64,000 nt of DNA from Pseudomonas shahriarae (lineage in GTDB: Bacteria > Pseudomonadota > Gammaproteobacteria > Pseudomonadales > Pseudomonadaceae), in contig NZ_CP077085.1 of NCBI RefSeq assembly GCF_014268455.2, positions 4,939,001-5,003,000 on the forward strand. Direction: 5' to 3'. Below are positions 44,536 through 55,556 of the stretch, piece after piece (position 1 is the stretch's first letter; the number at the start of each line of letters is the position of its first letter). Under the pieces are notes generated by a model. It saw nothing but the letters and a program-made list of their open reading frames with translations, ran no database searches and was not told the DNA's origin. Both the position numbers and the translations under genes were made by a program.

Positions 44536-45641
44536 GCCAGCCACTTCTGCTGAACCTGCGCAATCTGGCATGCGGCTATCAGGACCAACGGGTGGTGCAG
44601 AATCTCAACCTGCACCTCAACGCTGGAGATATCGGTTGCCTGCTGGGCTCCTCGGGCTGCGGCAAGACCACCACCCTACGGGCGATTGCCGGGTTTGAGC
44701 CGGTGCACGAAGGCGAGATCAACCTGGCTGGCGAAGTGATCTCCAGCGCCGGCTTTACCCTGGCCCCAGAGAAGCGTCGCATTGGCATGGTGTTCCAGGA
44801 CTACGCGCTGTTTCCACATCTGAGCGTGGCCGACAATATCGGCTTCGGCATTCGCAAACACCCGCACAAAGAGCGGGTGGTCGCCGAACTGCTGGAGCTG
44901 GTCAACCTGAAGAACCTGGGCAAGCGCTTCCCCCACGAACTGTCCGGTGGCCAACAACAGCGCGTGGCCCTGGCCCGTGCTCTGGCGCCGGAACCGCAAT
45001 TGCTGTTGCTGGACGAGCCGTTCTCCAACCTCGACGGCGAACTGCGGCGCAAGCTCAGCCATGAAGTGCGCGACATCCTCAAGGCCCGTGGCACCAGTGC
45101 GATCCTGGTGACCCATGACCAGGAAGAAGCCTTTGCGGTGAGCGACCATGTCGGCGTGTTCAAGGAAGGCCGCCTGGAGCAGTGGGATACGCCCTACAAC
45201 CTCTATCACGAACCGCTGACGCCCTACGTCGCGAGTTTTATTGGCCAGGGTTATTTCATCCGTGGCCAATTGAGCACTCCGGAGTCGGTCACTACCGAAC
45301 TGGGCGAGCTGCGCGGCAATCGTGCCTATACCTGGCCAACCGGCTGCGCGGTGGATGTGTTGCTGCGCCCGGATGACATCGTGTACGCACCGGACAGCCC
45401 GCTGAACGCGCTGATCGTCGGCAAGACCTTCCTGGGTGCCTCGACCCTGTACCGCCTGCAGTTGCCGACCGGCGCCCAGCTGGAGTCGATTTTCCCCAGC
45501 CATGCCGATCATCAGGTGGGTGTACATGTGGGGATCCGCGTGGCGGCCGAGCATCTGGTGTTGTTCCAGGCTTCGGGGAGCACGGCGGCGCAGATCCCGC
45601 AGGTGGAGTCCGGTGTGCGGCGCTACAGCACCGCCGGCTGA
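44532..45641 (+). CDS. ABC transporter ATP-binding protein (FbpC/PotA-like)
   Basis: The 369-residue ATPase has Walker [11 protein letters not shown] (about 39-48), the signature [10 protein letters not shown] (about 138), Walker [13 protein letters not shown], and a C-terminal TOBE-like regulatory domain. It groups with the iron(III)/putrescine/sulfate CUT1-like ATPases. No permease or binding protein is adjacent, so the substrate is unknown. Translation is coupled to argF, a link conserved with P. aeruginosa. Confidence 0.88.
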   Translation: MSQPLLLNLRNLACGYQDQRVVQNLNLHLNAGDIGCLLGSSGCGKTTTLRAIAGFEPVHEGEINLAGEVISSAGFTLAPEKRRIGMVFQDYALFPHLSVADNIGFGIRKHPHKERVVAELLELVNLKNLGKRFPHELSGGQQQRVALARALAPEPQLLLLDEPFSNLDGELRRKLSHEVRDILKARGTSAILVTHDQEEAFAVSDHVGVFKEGRLEQWDTPYNLYHEPLTPYVASFIGQGYFIRGQLSTPESVTTELGELRGNRAYTWPTGCAVDVLLRPDDIVYAPDSPLNALIVGKTFLGASTLYRLQLPTGAQLESIFPSHADHQVGVHVGIRVAAEHLVLFQASGSTAAQIPQVESGVRRYSTAG

Positions 45642-45674
45642 ACAAACCGAGTCAAAAAGGTGGAAGCGGGCTTG

Positions 45675-45778
45675 TGTGGGAGCCGGGCTTGCCCACGATG
45701 CAGGCGCCTCGGGCTATCAGCTACAGCGAGGTGAGGCTATCGCAGGCAAGCCAGCTCCCATAGAGGCTGGCTCCCACA
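45675..45778. repeat. REP inverted pair
   Basis: TGTGGGAGCCGGGCTTGCC at 45675 is mirrored by GGCAAGCCAGCTCCCA and GGCTGGCTCCCACA ending at 45778. It lies between two convergent genes and may help end both transcripts. Confidence 0.85.
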
Positions 45779-45800
45779 TCTGATTCCACCGTTCTTGAAA

Positions 45801-46271
45801 TCACGCCCGGCCAATCGGCGCAAATTTACCCTGGGTATGCTCGGCCAACACCGCCGCCGCCAACTCCACTTCCAACCCTCTCCTGCCTGCGCTGACAAAA
45901 ATTGTCGCAAAAGGCTCTGCGCTCACATCAATGAAGGTGCGCAAGCGCTTCTTCTGCCCCAAAGGGCTGATCCCGCCCAACAAATAACCGGTCGAGCGCT
46001 GCGCCGCCGCCGGGTCGGCCATCTCGACTTTCTTTACGCCCGCCGCGTGAGCCAGGGCCTTCAAATCAAGACTTCCGACGACCGGCACCACAGCCACCAA
46101 TAATTCACCTTTTTCGCTGCTGGCAAGCAACGTCTTGAACACCTGCGCCGGGTCGAGGCTCAACTTTTCCGCGGCCTCCAGGCCATAGGATGCCGCCTTG
46201 GGGTCATGTTCATAACTGTGGATGCGATGTTCGGCGCGAACTTTTTTCAACAAGTCCAATGCAGGTGTCAT
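45801..46271 (-). CDS. ybaK: Cys-tRNA(Pro)/Cys-tRNA(Cys) deacylase YbaK
   Basis: The 156-residue protein belongs to the YbaK/EbsC family that hydrolyses Cys-tRNA(Pro) made in error by prolyl-tRNA synthetase. Visible family features are the lysine in VFKTLLASS (about residue 45), [14 protein letters not shown], and [16 protein letters not shown] (about 95-110). It is a complete free-standing editing domain. Confidence 0.92.
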   Translation of the reverse strand: MTPALDLLKKVRAEHRIHSYEHDPKAASYGLEAAEKLSLDPAQVFKTLLASSEKGELLVAVVPVVGSLDLKALAHAAGVKKVEMADPAAAQRSTGYLLGGISPLGQKKRLRTFIDVSAEPFATIFVSAGRRGLEVELAAAVLAEHTQGKFAPIGRA

Positions 46272-46496
46272 GGAGGCTCCAGGCTTGGGGAAAACGTGGA
46301 AAAACAGACCGCCGATTCTAGGACAAACCCAGGCAAAACGCTCTAGTGCAGGGGGTCGTGCGACGAATCCGCGCAGATCCTGGCCACGCTTGCCGCCAGC
46401 CCCGCCGATGGGTTGCCGAGATCATTCATCACGCGAATAGTTTGAAAATGACCAACCGTTCACTTTCGACCTTTGACAGCGGCGTTTCTTGTCTAT

Positions 46497-46518
46497 ATTT
46501 TTTCGTTTCCGAATACTG
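46497..46518. promoter_or_regulatory. GlpR-type operator upstream of glpF
   Basis: TTCG-TTTC-CGAA (46502-46513) within an AT-rich frame matches the GlpR TTCG-N4-CGAA consensus. It lies 130 bp before glpF. Confidence 0.6.
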
Positions 46519-46619
46519 TAAGAATCTATCCACAGTGTCCGAGCAGTAAGCCGTGAGCAGGATGGGGATCCTGACCACGGTGAAAATCGCGCATCGCCCG
46601 TTGTGGCACAGCGCCAGAC

Positions 46620-46627
46620 AAGAAAAA
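46620..46627 (+). promoter_or_regulatory. Possible Hfq/Crc CA motif before glpF
   Basis: AAGAAAAA fits AANAANAA and lies 16 bp upstream of the glpF ATG, where Hfq/Crc binding would block translation. The site is short, so confidence is low. Confidence 0.35.
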
Positions 46628-46642
46628 AAATCGAGGTTTTCA

Positions 46643-47497
46643 ATGACAACTGCTCTTCAACAGCCTTCACTCTCCAGCCAATGCATGGCCGAGTTCCTCG
46701 GCACCGCGTTGCTGATCTTCTTCGGTACCGGTTGCGTCGCTGCGCTCAAGGTCGCGGGTGCCAGCTTTGGCCTGTGGGAAATCAGCATCATCTGGGGGAT
46801 CGGCGTGAGCATGGCGATCTACCTGAGCGCCGGCATTTCCGGGGCTCATCTCAATCCAGCCGTCAGTATCGCGCTGTGCATCTTTGCCGATTTCGACAAG
46901 CGCAAACTGCCCTTCTATATCATCGCCCAGGTTGCCGGCGCCTTTTGCTCCGCCGCGCTGGTCTACACGCTCTACAGCAACCTGTTTTTCGATTACGAAC
47001 AAACTCACCAGATGGTTCGTGGCTCCGCAGCCAGCCTGGAACTGGCCTCGGTGTTCTCCACCTACCCGCACGCCCTGCTGAATACGGCCCAGGCGTTCCT
47101 GGTGGAAATGGTCATCACCGCGATCCTGATGGGCGTGATCATGGCCCTGACCGACGACAATAACGGCTTGCCCCGCGGCCCCCTGGCCCCGCTGTTGATC
47201 GGCTTGCTGATCGCCGTGATCGGCAGCGCCATGGGCCCGCTGACCGGGTTTGCGATGAATCCGGCTCGGGATTTCGGCCCCAAGCTGATGACCTTTTTCG
47301 CCGGTTGGGGTGAAATGGCTTTCACCGGCGGGCGCGATATTCCTTACGTCCTGATTCCGATCATTGCACCGATTGTCGGTGCCTGCCTCGGCGCTGCGGC
47401 CTATCGCGGGTTGATTGCCCGCCATCTGCCCAACGCCGCAGCTGCTACAACTGATGCAGCCGAAACCGCCACCAGCGGCAACACCCGAACTTCTTGA
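46643..47497 (+). CDS. glpF: Glycerol facilitator GlpF
   Basis: This 284-residue aquaglyceroporin has six membrane helices and two NPA half-helices: SGAHLNPAVSIALC (about 67-80) and GFAMNPARDFGPKL (about 203-216). The arginine after the second NPA and the Asp are kept, so it is a glycerol channel, not a pure water channel. ATG 46643 follows GAGG. It leads the glpF-glpK-glpR series, so glycerol is trapped by phosphorylation after entry. Confidence 0.95.
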   Translation: MTTALQQPSLSSQCMAEFLGTALLIFFGTGCVAALKVAGASFGLWEISIIWGIGVSMAIYLSAGISGAHLNPAVSIALCIFADFDKRKLPFYIIAQVAGAFCSAALVYTLYSNLFFDYEQTHQMVRGSAASLELASVFSTYPHALLNTAQAFLVEMVITAILMGVIMALTDDNNGLPRGPLAPLLIGLLIAVIGSAMGPLTGFAMNPARDFGPKLMTFFAGWGEMAFTGGRDIPYVLIPIIAPIVGACLGAAAYRGLIARHLPNAAAATTDAAETATSGNTRTS

Positions 47498-47506
47498 AAG
47501 CGGTAG

Positions 47507-49081
<1,575 letters not shown>

Positions 49082-49176
49082 GCCAAGCGTAGGACCCACA
49101 TCGGGTTGTAACTGGCAGGGAGCGGATTCCTGCGTCATCATGGGCCACTTTTGTATGGCAGCCCACAGGACGCCCA

Positions 49177-49932
49177 ATGAATCTGCCTCCCCGTCAGCAA
49201 CAAATCCTCGAACTGGTCCGCGAACGCGGCTACGTCAGTATCGAGGAAATGGCGCAGTTGTTCGTTGTTACCCCGCAAACCATCCGCCGCGATATCAATC
49301 AGTTGGCCGACGCCAATCTGCTGCGTCGCTACCACGGCGGCGCCGCCTATGACTCCAGTGTCGAAAACACCGAGTACGCCATGCGTGCCGACCAGATGCG
49401 CGATGAAAAGCAGCGTATCGGCGAAGCCATTGCCGCACAGATCCCCGATCATGCCTCGCTGTTCATCAATATCGGTACCACCACCGAATCCATTGCCCGG
49501 GCGCTGCTCAACCACAGCCACCTGAAGATCATCACCAATAACCTCAACGTCGCCATGATGCTCAGCGCCAAGGACGACTTCGACGTGCTGCTGACCGGCG
49601 GCAATGTACGCCGTGACGGCGGCGTGGTGGGCCAGGCCAGCGTGGACTTCATCAACCAGTTCAAGGTCGACTTCGCCCTGGTGGGTATCAGCGGTATCGA
49701 CGAGGACGGCAGCCTGCTGGACTTCGATTATCAGGAAGTGCGGGTTTCCCAGGCGATCATTGCCAACGCACGCAAGGTGATCCTGGCGGCGGACTCCAGC
49801 AAATTCGGGCGCAATGCCATGATTCGCCTGGGGCCGATCAGTTTGATTGATTGCCTGGTCACCGATCAGCAGCCGGTGCCGGCGCTGGTGCAGTTGTTGA
49901 GCCAGAACAAGATTCGTCTGGAAGTCGTCTGA
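49177..49932 (+). CDS. glpR: Glycerol-3-phosphate regulon repressor GlpR
   Basis: The 251-residue DeoR-family repressor has an N-terminal winged helix ([33 protein letters not shown]) and a sugar-phosphate sensor domain ([26 protein letters not shown]). It represses glp genes, and glycerol 3-phosphate releases it. TTCG-N4-CGAA-like sites lie before both glpF and glpD. Confidence 0.93.
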   Translation: MNLPPRQQQILELVRERGYVSIEEMAQLFVVTPQTIRRDINQLADANLLRRYHGGAAYDSSVENTEYAMRADQMRDEKQRIGEAIAAQIPDHASLFINIGTTTESIARALLNHSHLKIITNNLNVAMMLSAKDDFDVLLTGGNVRRDGGVVGQASVDFINQFKVDFALVGISGIDEDGSLLDFDYQEVRVSQAIIANARKVILAADSSKFGRNAMIRLGPISLIDCLVTDQQPVPALVQLLSQNKIRLEVV

Positions 49933-49964
49933 GCGACCCCTGAGCTCGCTGGCGCCTGGACCTG

Positions 49965-50016
49965 CGCCATCGCGGGCAAGCCCGCTCCCACAGGCGCGGG
50001 CTTGCCCGCGATGGCG
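49965..50016. repeat. REP hairpin between glpR and glpD
   Basis: CGCCATCGCGGGCAAGCCCGC (49965-49985) is followed by its perfect inverted copy (49996-50016), a 21-bp stem with a 10-nt loop TCCCACAGGC. Confidence 0.92.
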
Positions 50017-50140
50017 GCCCAGAGGCCACAACTCTCTTGAGCCAGCATCCGGCTCAATGTTCACAATTTTTCCTTTTCCCGCCCTTCGATGAGTTTTTTC
50101 AATCGAAGTCAGCTGGCTGTGCCCGCGTTTATGAGCTACC

Positions 50141-50178
50141 ATTTTCGCAAATGAACATCAATGTTCGAATTCCAATAT
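50141..50178. promoter_or_regulatory. Two GlpR-type operators upstream of glpD
   Basis: TTCG-CAAA-TGAA (50144-50155) and TTCG-AATT-CCAA (50164-50175) each deviate by one base from TTCG-N4-CGAA. Their centres are 20 bp apart, about two helix turns, just upstream of the glpD ATG. Confidence 0.6.
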
Positions 50179-50202
50179 TAAAAAAGATCGCGAGGCCAGC
50201 CG

Positions 50203-51741
50203 ATGACCCCTTCTACCTTGCCTGCTCCACCCCTTGCCGAAGTCTATGATGTTGCCGTGATTGGCGGCGGGATCAATGGTGTAGGCATCGCGGCAGACGC
50301 AGCCGGTCGCGGCCTGTCGGTATTCCTTTGCGAAAAGGATGACTTGGCCAGCCACACCTCGTCTGCCAGCAGCAAGCTGATCCATGGCGGCCTGCGCTAT
50401 CTTGAACATTACGAATTCCGCCTGGTGCGCGAAGCCCTGGCCGAACGCGAAGTGCTGCTGGCCAAGGCCCCGCACATCGTCAAGCAGATGCGTTTTGTGT
50501 TGCCCCATCGCCCGCACCTGCGTCCGGCCTGGATGATCCGTGCCGGCCTGTTCCTGTACGACCACCTCGGCAAGCGCGAGAAACTTGCAGGCTCCAAAAG
50601 CCTGAAGTTCGGCGCCGACAGCCCGCTGAAAAGCGAAATCACCAAGGGCTTCGAATACTCCGATTGCTGGGTCGACGACGCGCGCCTGGTTGTACTCAAC
50701 GCCATGGCCGCCCGGGAAAAGGGTGCACATATCCACACCCAGACCCGTTGCGTCAGCGCCCGTCGCAGCAAGGGCCTGTGGCACCTGCACCTGGAGCGCG
50801 CAGATGGCAGCCTGCTGTCGATCCGCGCCAAGGCTCTGGTGAACGCGGCCGGCCCATGGGTCGCCAAGTTCATCAAGGATGACCTCAAGCTCGATTCGCC
50901 GTATGGCATCCGCCTGATCCAGGGCAGCCACCTGATCGTGCCGAAACTGTACGAAGGCGCCCATGCGCACATCCTGCAGAACGAGGATGGGCGTATCGTC
51001 TTCACCATTCCGTACCTCAATCACCTGACCATCATCGGCACCACCGACCGTGAGTACACCGGCGACCCCGCGAAAGTGGCGATCACCGAAGGTGAAACGG
51101 ACTACATGCTCAAGGTGGTCAACGCCCACTTCAAGCAGCAGCTGAGCCGCGACGATATCGTGCACACCTATTCCGGCGTGCGCCCGCTGTGCAACGACGA
51201 GTCGGATAACCCGTCGGCCATTACCCGCGACTACACCCTGGCACTGTCCGGCAGCGGCGAAGAAGCGCCGATCCTGTCGGTGTTCGGTGGCAAGCTGACC
51301 ACTTACCGCAAGCTGGCCGAGTCGGCCCTGGCGCAACTGGCCCCCTACTTCCCGCATATCAAGCCGAGCTGGACCGCCAAGGCCAGCCTGCCCGGCGGTG
51401 AAGACATGAGCACGCCAGAAGCCCTGGCCACCGACATTCGCAGCAAGTTCGAGTGGATACCCAGCGAAATCGCCCGCCGCTGGTCGACCACCTATGGCAG
51501 CCGCACCTGGCGCCTGCTCGAAGGCGTGCAATCGCTGGCCGACCTGGGCGAGCACCTGGGTGGCGGCCTGTACACCCGGGAAGTCGACTACCTGTGCGCC
51601 GAGGAATGGGCGACCCAGGCCTACGACATCCTGTGGCGGCGCACCAAACTCGGGCTGTTCACCACCCCCGAGGAGCAGGAAAACCTGCAGCGTTATTTGG
51701 TCAAGGTCGAACAGAACCGCAGCAAGATCGAAGCAGCCTGA
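50203..51741 (+). CDS. glpD: Aerobic glycerol-3-phosphate dehydrogenase
   Basis: The 512-residue FAD enzyme on the inner face of the membrane oxidises sn-glycerol 3-phosphate to dihydroxyacetone phosphate and feeds the quinone pool. It has the FAD loop VIGGGINGVGIAADAAGRG (about 17-35), SSKLIHGGLRYLE (about 54-66) and FGGKLTTYRKLAE (about 365). ATG 50203 follows GAGG. It has its own promoter region with GlpR-type sites and a strong terminator. Confidence 0.97.
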   Translation: MTPSTLPAPPLAEVYDVAVIGGGINGVGIAADAAGRGLSVFLCEKDDLASHTSSASSKLIHGGLRYLEHYEFRLVREALAEREVLLAKAPHIVKQMRFVLPHRPHLRPAWMIRAGLFLYDHLGKREKLAGSKSLKFGADSPLKSEITKGFEYSDCWVDDARLVVLNAMAAREKGAHIHTQTRCVSARRSKGLWHLHLERADGSLLSIRAKALVNAAGPWVAKFIKDDLKLDSPYGIRLIQGSHLIVPKLYEGAHAHILQNEDGRIVFTIPYLNHLTIIGTTDREYTGDPAKVAITEGETDYMLKVVNAHFKQQLSRDDIVHTYSGVRPLCNDESDNPSAITRDYTLALSGSGEEAPILSVFGGKLTTYRKLAESALAQLAPYFPHIKPSWTAKASLPGGEDMSTPEALATDIRSKFEWIPSEIARRWSTTYGSRTWRLLEGVQSLADLGEHLGGGLYTREVDYLCAEEWATQAYDILWRRTKLGLFTTPEEQENLQRYLVKVEQNRSKIEAA

Positions 51742-51748
51742 TGCATCC

Positions 51749-51781
51749 AGCCCCTGCGCCGAAAGGCCCAGGGGCTTTTTT
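51749..51781 (+). terminator. Terminator of glpD
   Basis: AGCCCCTG/CAGGGGCT (51749-51756 with 51769-51776) is followed by a T-run. Confidence 0.9.
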
Positions 51782-51810
51782 ATGAACGTCTTGATGTGAA
51801 ATGCGATCAA

Positions 51811-51830
51811 TGTGGGAGCTGGCTGGCCTG
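51811..51830 (+). repeat. Solitary REP half-element
   Basis: TGTGGGAGCTGGCTGGCCTG matches the head of the GGCTGGC-type REP elements, but no inverted partner follows. Confidence 0.65.
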
Positions 51831-51870
51831 CAACAACGGGCGGTGATCGCCGGCAGCCAATGCCTACAGA

Positions 51871-51915
51871 TTCGGTTTTCCGAACGTGGTAACGCCACCT
51901 ATTCGGTTTGCCGGA
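51871..51915. promoter_or_regulatory. Two AauR-type boxes (enhancer sites) of aatJ
   Basis: TTCGGTTTTCCGAA (51871-51884) is a perfect TTCGG-N4-CCGAA palindrome, the AauR site described in P. putida. TTCGGTTTGCCGGA (51902-51915) is a second copy with one change. They lie 80-120 bp upstream of the sigma-54 promoter, as expected for an enhancer-binding protein. Confidence 0.85.
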
Positions 51916-51991
51916 TTTAAACACCGGATAAACCTCGTCATATAAAGTTAATCGCCATATAAATCATACAGTTAGACTTTTAATCACAGTC

Positions 51992-52007
51992 TGGCACGAC
52001 TCATGCT
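51992..52007 (+). promoter_or_regulatory. Sigma-54 promoter of aatJQMP
   Basis: TGGCACGACTCATGCT has GG and GC elements spaced exactly as for -24/-12 sigma-54 promoters, 112 bp upstream of the aatJ ATG. Confidence 0.88.
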
Positions 52008-52093
52008 CTACACTTGGTACGTGTTTGTCTGAGATGCTTCAGGAGCCGTCACAGGCATTCGCTGTATCGAAAGAGCCGTCCAGGCTTCATAAA

Positions 52094-52101
52094 AAAAACA
52101 A
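52094..52101 (+). promoter_or_regulatory. Possible Hfq/Crc CA motif before aatJ
   Basis: AAAAACAA fits AANAANAA and lies just before the AGGAAG ribosome site of aatJ. It could give catabolite repression of acidic amino-acid uptake. Confidence 0.4.
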
Positions 52102-52118
52102 ATGTCGAGGAAGTATTG

Positions 52119-53051
52119 ATGCGTATCGTTCCCCATATTTTGGGCGCAGCTATCGCTGCTGCTCTGATTAGCACTCCAGTCTTCGCCGCCGAACTGACCG
52201 GCACGCTGAAGAAAATCAAAGAGTCGGGCACCATCACCCTGGGCCACCGCGACGCCTCCATTCCGTTTTCCTACATTGCGGATGGTTCGGGCAAACCAGT
52301 GGGCTACTCCCACGACATTCAACTGGCCATCGTCAAAGCTGTCGAGAAAGACCTCGGCATGAAGGAAGGCGAGCTGAAGGTCAAATACAACCTGGTCACT
52401 TCGCAAACCCGTATCCCGCTGGTGCAGAACGGCACCGTGGACGTTGAGTGTGGTTCCACCACCAACAACGTTGAGCGTCAGCAGCAAGTCGACTTCTCCG
52501 TCGGCATCTTCGAAATCGGTACCCGTCTGCTGTCCAAAAAGGACTCGACCTACAAGGATTTCGCTGACCTCAAGGGCAAGAACGTCGTGACCACCGCCGG
52601 TACCACGTCCGAGCGCATCCTCAAGTCCATGAACGCTGACAAGCAGATGGGCATGAACGTCATCTCCGCCAAAGACCACGGTGAGTCCTTCCAGATGCTG
52701 GAAAGCGGCCGCGCCGTTGCCTTCATGATGGACGATGCGCTGCTGGCCGGTGAAATGGCCAAGGCCAAGAAGCCTACCGACTGGGCCGTGACCGGCACGC
52801 CGCAATCCTTCGAAATCTACGGCTGCATGGTTCGCAAAGGCGATGCACCGTTCAAGAAGGCTGTGGATGACGCTATCGTCGCTACCTACAAGTCTGGCGA
52901 AATCAACAACATCTACACCAAGTGGTTCAGCTCGCCGATCCCACCAAAAGGCCTGAACCTGATGTTCCCGATGAGCGACGAACTCAAGGCCCTGATCGCC
53001 AATCCGACCGACAAAGCAGCCGACGACAAAACGGCTGAAAAAAAGTCCTGA
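52119..53051 (+). CDS. aatJ: Glutamate/aspartate ABC transporter substrate-binding protein
   Basis: The 310-residue periplasmic protein has a signal peptide (HILGAAIAAALISTPVFAA). The polar amino-acid binding fold shows LGHRDASIPFSYIADGSGKP, then GTVDVECGSTTNNVERQ (about 107-123) with ligand-binding residues of the acidic amino-acid group. ATG 52119 follows AGGAAG. It heads the aatJQMP operon behind a sigma-54 promoter with AauR boxes, which fits glutamate/aspartate use. Confidence 0.93.
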   Translation: MRIVPHILGAAIAAALISTPVFAAELTGTLKKIKESGTITLGHRDASIPFSYIADGSGKPVGYSHDIQLAIVKAVEKDLGMKEGELKVKYNLVTSQTRIPLVQNGTVDVECGSTTNNVERQQQVDFSVGIFEIGTRLLSKKDSTYKDFADLKGKNVVTTAGTTSERILKSMNADKQMGMNVISAKDHGESFQMLESGRAVAFMMDDALLAGEMAKAKKPTDWAVTGTPQSFEIYGCMVRKGDAPFKKAVDDAIVATYKSGEINNIYTKWFSSPIPPKGLNLMFPMSDELKALIANPTDKAADDKTAEKKS

Positions 53052-53246
53052 TTCCGAACTAACCTTATCTCCTGAGGGAGCCAACCCTCCCTCAGGCGTC
53101 TGTTACTACCTGCTGGCATTATTATTTGGAACACTCGACCTGGCGGTTTCCGAGCCGATCGCGTGTGCCTGACGTTCACCGTCAGGCGGGAATGGATCTT
53201 CCCCAAGCGGGTGCTTGTACATCGATTGATTTCGGGGGAGACCCTA

Positions 53247-53993
53247 ATGAATTACAACTGGGACTGGGGCGTATTCTTCAAGTCCACCGGCGTGGGCAGC
53301 GAGACCTATCTCGACTGGTTCATCTCCGGTTTGGGCTGGACCATCGCCATCGCCGTCGTGGCCTGGATCGTCGCCTTGCTGCTGGGCTCGATACTGGGTG
53401 TGATGCGCACGATGCCTAACCGCCTCGTAGCCGGCATCGCCACCTGCTATGTGGAACTGTTTCGTAACGTGCCACTGCTGGTACAGCTGTTCATCTGGTA
53501 CTTCCTGGTGCCCGACCTGCTGCCGCAAAACCTGCAGGACTGGTACAAACAAGACTTGAACCCGACCACCTCGGCCTACCTGAGCGTTGTCGTGTGCCTG
53601 GGCCTGTTCACCGCCGCCCGCGTATGTGAACAAGTGCGTACCGGTATCCAGGCGCTGCCCCGTGGCCAGGAAGCCGCCGCGCGCGCCATGGGCTTCAGCC
53701 TGTCGCAGATCTACTGGAACGTGCTGCTGCCCCAGGCCTACCGGATCATCATTCCGCCGCTTACCTCGGAATTCCTCAACGTGTTCAAGAACTCCTCCGT
53801 GGCGTCCTTGATCGGCCTGATGGAACTGCTGGCGCAAACCAAGCAGACCGCCGAGTTCTCGGCCAACCTGTTTGAAGCCTTCACCCTGGCCACGCTGATC
53901 TACTTCACCCTGAACATGAGCCTGATGCTGCTGATGCGCCTGGTCGAGAAGAAAGTCGCTGTGCCCGGCCTGATTTCCGTGGGGGGCAAATAA
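53247..53993 (+). CDS. aatQ: Glutamate/aspartate ABC transporter permease AatQ
   Basis: The 248-residue HisM-type permease has about five membrane helices, an N-terminal part specific to the GltJ group (NYNWDWGVFF), and the ATPase-coupling loop EAARAMGFSLSQIYWNVLLPQ (key residues around 151-171). ATG 53247 follows GGGGAG. The open frame upstream is not coding. The 195-bp gap after aatJ shows nothing I recognise. Confidence 0.92.
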   Translation: MNYNWDWGVFFKSTGVGSETYLDWFISGLGWTIAIAVVAWIVALLLGSILGVMRTMPNRLVAGIATCYVELFRNVPLLVQLFIWYFLVPDLLPQNLQDWYKQDLNPTTSAYLSVVVCLGLFTAARVCEQVRTGIQALPRGQEAAARAMGFSLSQIYWNVLLPQAYRIIIPPLTSEFLNVFKNSSVASLIGLMELLAQTKQTAEFSANLFEAFTLATLIYFTLNMSLMLLMRLVEKKVAVPGLISVGGK

Positions 53994-54664
53994 TGGAATT
54001 TGATTTCAGCGGCATTATCCCGGCCATGCCTGGCCTGTGGAACGGCATGGTCATGACCTTGAAGCTGATGGTCATGGGCGTGGTCGGCGGTATCGTTCTC
54101 GGTACTATCCTGGCCTTGATGCGCCTGTCCTCCAGCAAACTGCTGTCCAGCCTGGCCGGCGCCTATGTGAACTACTTCCGCTCGATCCCGCTGCTGTTGG
54201 TGATCACCTGGTTCTACCTGGCGGTGCCGTTCGTGTTGCGCTGGATCACCGGCGAAGACACGCCAATCGGTGCGTTCACCTCCTGCGTCGTGGCCTTCAT
54301 GATGTTCGAGGCGGCGTACTTCTGCGAAATCGTGCGGGCCGGCGTGCAGTCGATCCCCAAGGGCCAGATGGCTGCGGCACAAGCGATGGGCATGACCTAC
54401 GGCCAGACCATGCGCCTGATCATCCTGCCCCAGGCGTTCCGCAAGATGACCCCGCTGCTGTTGCAGCAGAGCATCATCCTGTTCCAGGACACCTCGCTGG
54501 TCTACACCGTGGGCCTGGTGGATTTCCTCAACTCCGCCCGTTCCAACGGCGACATTATCGGCCGCTCCAATGAGTTCCTGATCTTTGCCGGTGTCGTCTA
54601 CTTCATCATCAGCTTTGCCGCCTCGCTGCTGGTCAAGCGTCTGCAAAAAAGGTTTGCCGTATGA
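53993..54664 (+). CDS. aatM: Glutamate/aspartate ABC transporter permease AatM
   Basis: The 223-residue permease is the second membrane subunit, with helices over most of its length and the coupling loop [21 protein letters not shown] (about 124-144). Its ATG shares one base with the aatQ stop (TAATG), so the two are coupled. Confidence 0.93.
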   Translation: MEFDFSGIIPAMPGLWNGMVMTLKLMVMGVVGGIVLGTILALMRLSSSKLLSSLAGAYVNYFRSIPLLLVITWFYLAVPFVLRWITGEDTPIGAFTSCVVAFMMFEAAYFCEIVRAGVQSIPKGQMAAAQAMGMTYGQTMRLIILPQAFRKMTPLLLQQSIILFQDTSLVYTVGLVDFLNSARSNGDIIGRSNEFLIFAGVVYFIISFAASLLVKRLQKRFAV

Positions 54665-55395
54665 TCTCTATCAAGAACATCAACAAGTGGTATGGCGACT
54701 TCCAGGTGCTGACCGATTGCAGCACCGAGGTCAAAAAAGGCGAAGTGATCGTGGTGTGCGGGCCCTCCGGCTCGGGCAAATCCACCCTGATCAAGTGCGT
54801 CAACGCCCTGGAACCGTTCCAGAAAGGTGACGTTGTGGTCGATGGCACCTCGATTGCCGACCCGAAGACCAACCTGCCGAAACTGCGCTCGCGCGTAGGC
54901 ATGGTGTTCCAGCACTTCGAACTGTTCCCGCACATGACCATCACCGAAAACCTGACGGTTGCGCAGATCAAGGTGTTGGGCCGCAGCAAGGCAGAAGCCG
55001 AGAAGAAAGGCCTGCAATTGCTGGAGCGTGTAGGTCTGTCGGCACATAAGGACAAGCACCCGGGCCAACTGTCCGGCGGCCAGCAGCAGCGCGTGGCGAT
55101 TGCCCGTGCTCTGGCAATGGACCCGATCGTCATGCTGTTCGACGAACCGACCTCGGCCCTGGACCCGGAGATGGTCAACGAAGTACTGGACGTGATGGTG
55201 CAACTGGCCCAGGAAGGCATGACCATGATGTGCGTGACCCACGAAATGGGCTTCGCCCGCAAAGTGGCCGACCGCGTGATCTTCATGGATGCCGGCAAGA
55301 TCATCGAAGACTGCCCTAAAGAAGAGTTCTTCGGCGATATCAGCGCCCGTTCCGAACGTGCGCAGCACTTCCTCGAGAAAATCCTGCAGCACTAA
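54661..55395 (+). CDS. aatP: Glutamate/aspartate ABC transporter ATPase AatP
   Basis: The 244-residue ATPase has Walker [10 protein letters not shown] (about 34-42), signature [10 protein letters not shown] (about 137), Walker [15 protein letters not shown] and the switch histidine in VTHEMGFA. It overlaps aatM as ATGA. It belongs to the polar amino-acid (GlnQ/GltL) group and completes the transporter. Confidence 0.95.
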   Translation: MISIKNINKWYGDFQVLTDCSTEVKKGEVIVVCGPSGSGKSTLIKCVNALEPFQKGDVVVDGTSIADPKTNLPKLRSRVGMVFQHFELFPHMTITENLTVAQIKVLGRSKAEAEKKGLQLLERVGLSAHKDKHPGQLSGGQQQRVAIARALAMDPIVMLFDEPTSALDPEMVNEVLDVMVQLAQEGMTMMCVTHEMGFARKVADRVIFMDAGKIIEDCPKEEFFGDISARSERAQHFLEKILQH

Positions 55396-55429
55396 GCACA
55401 ACACAGCGTCCACTGTAGAAACCGGGCCC

Positions 55430-55517
55430 TGTGGGAGCGGGCTTGCCCGCGATTGCGGCATATCAGTCAACCTCTGTGGCTGACCTACCGTCATCGCGGG
55501 CAAGCCCGCCCCCCACA
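55430..55517. repeat. REP inverted pair between aatP and aauS
   Basis: TGTGGGAGCGGGCTTGCCCGCGAT at the left is mirrored by ATCGCGGGCAAGCCCGCCCCCCACA at the right, with a loop of about 40 nt. It probably trims or ends the aatJQMP transcript. Confidence 0.9.
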
Positions 55518-55556
55518 CCGGTCCAGGCAAGCGCTGGTTGACCCAAGGCATCTGTG

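Noticed and set aside
50158..51924. 588-codon frame antisense to glpD
   Set aside because: It is a shadow of glpD that also runs through the glpD terminator and a REP element.
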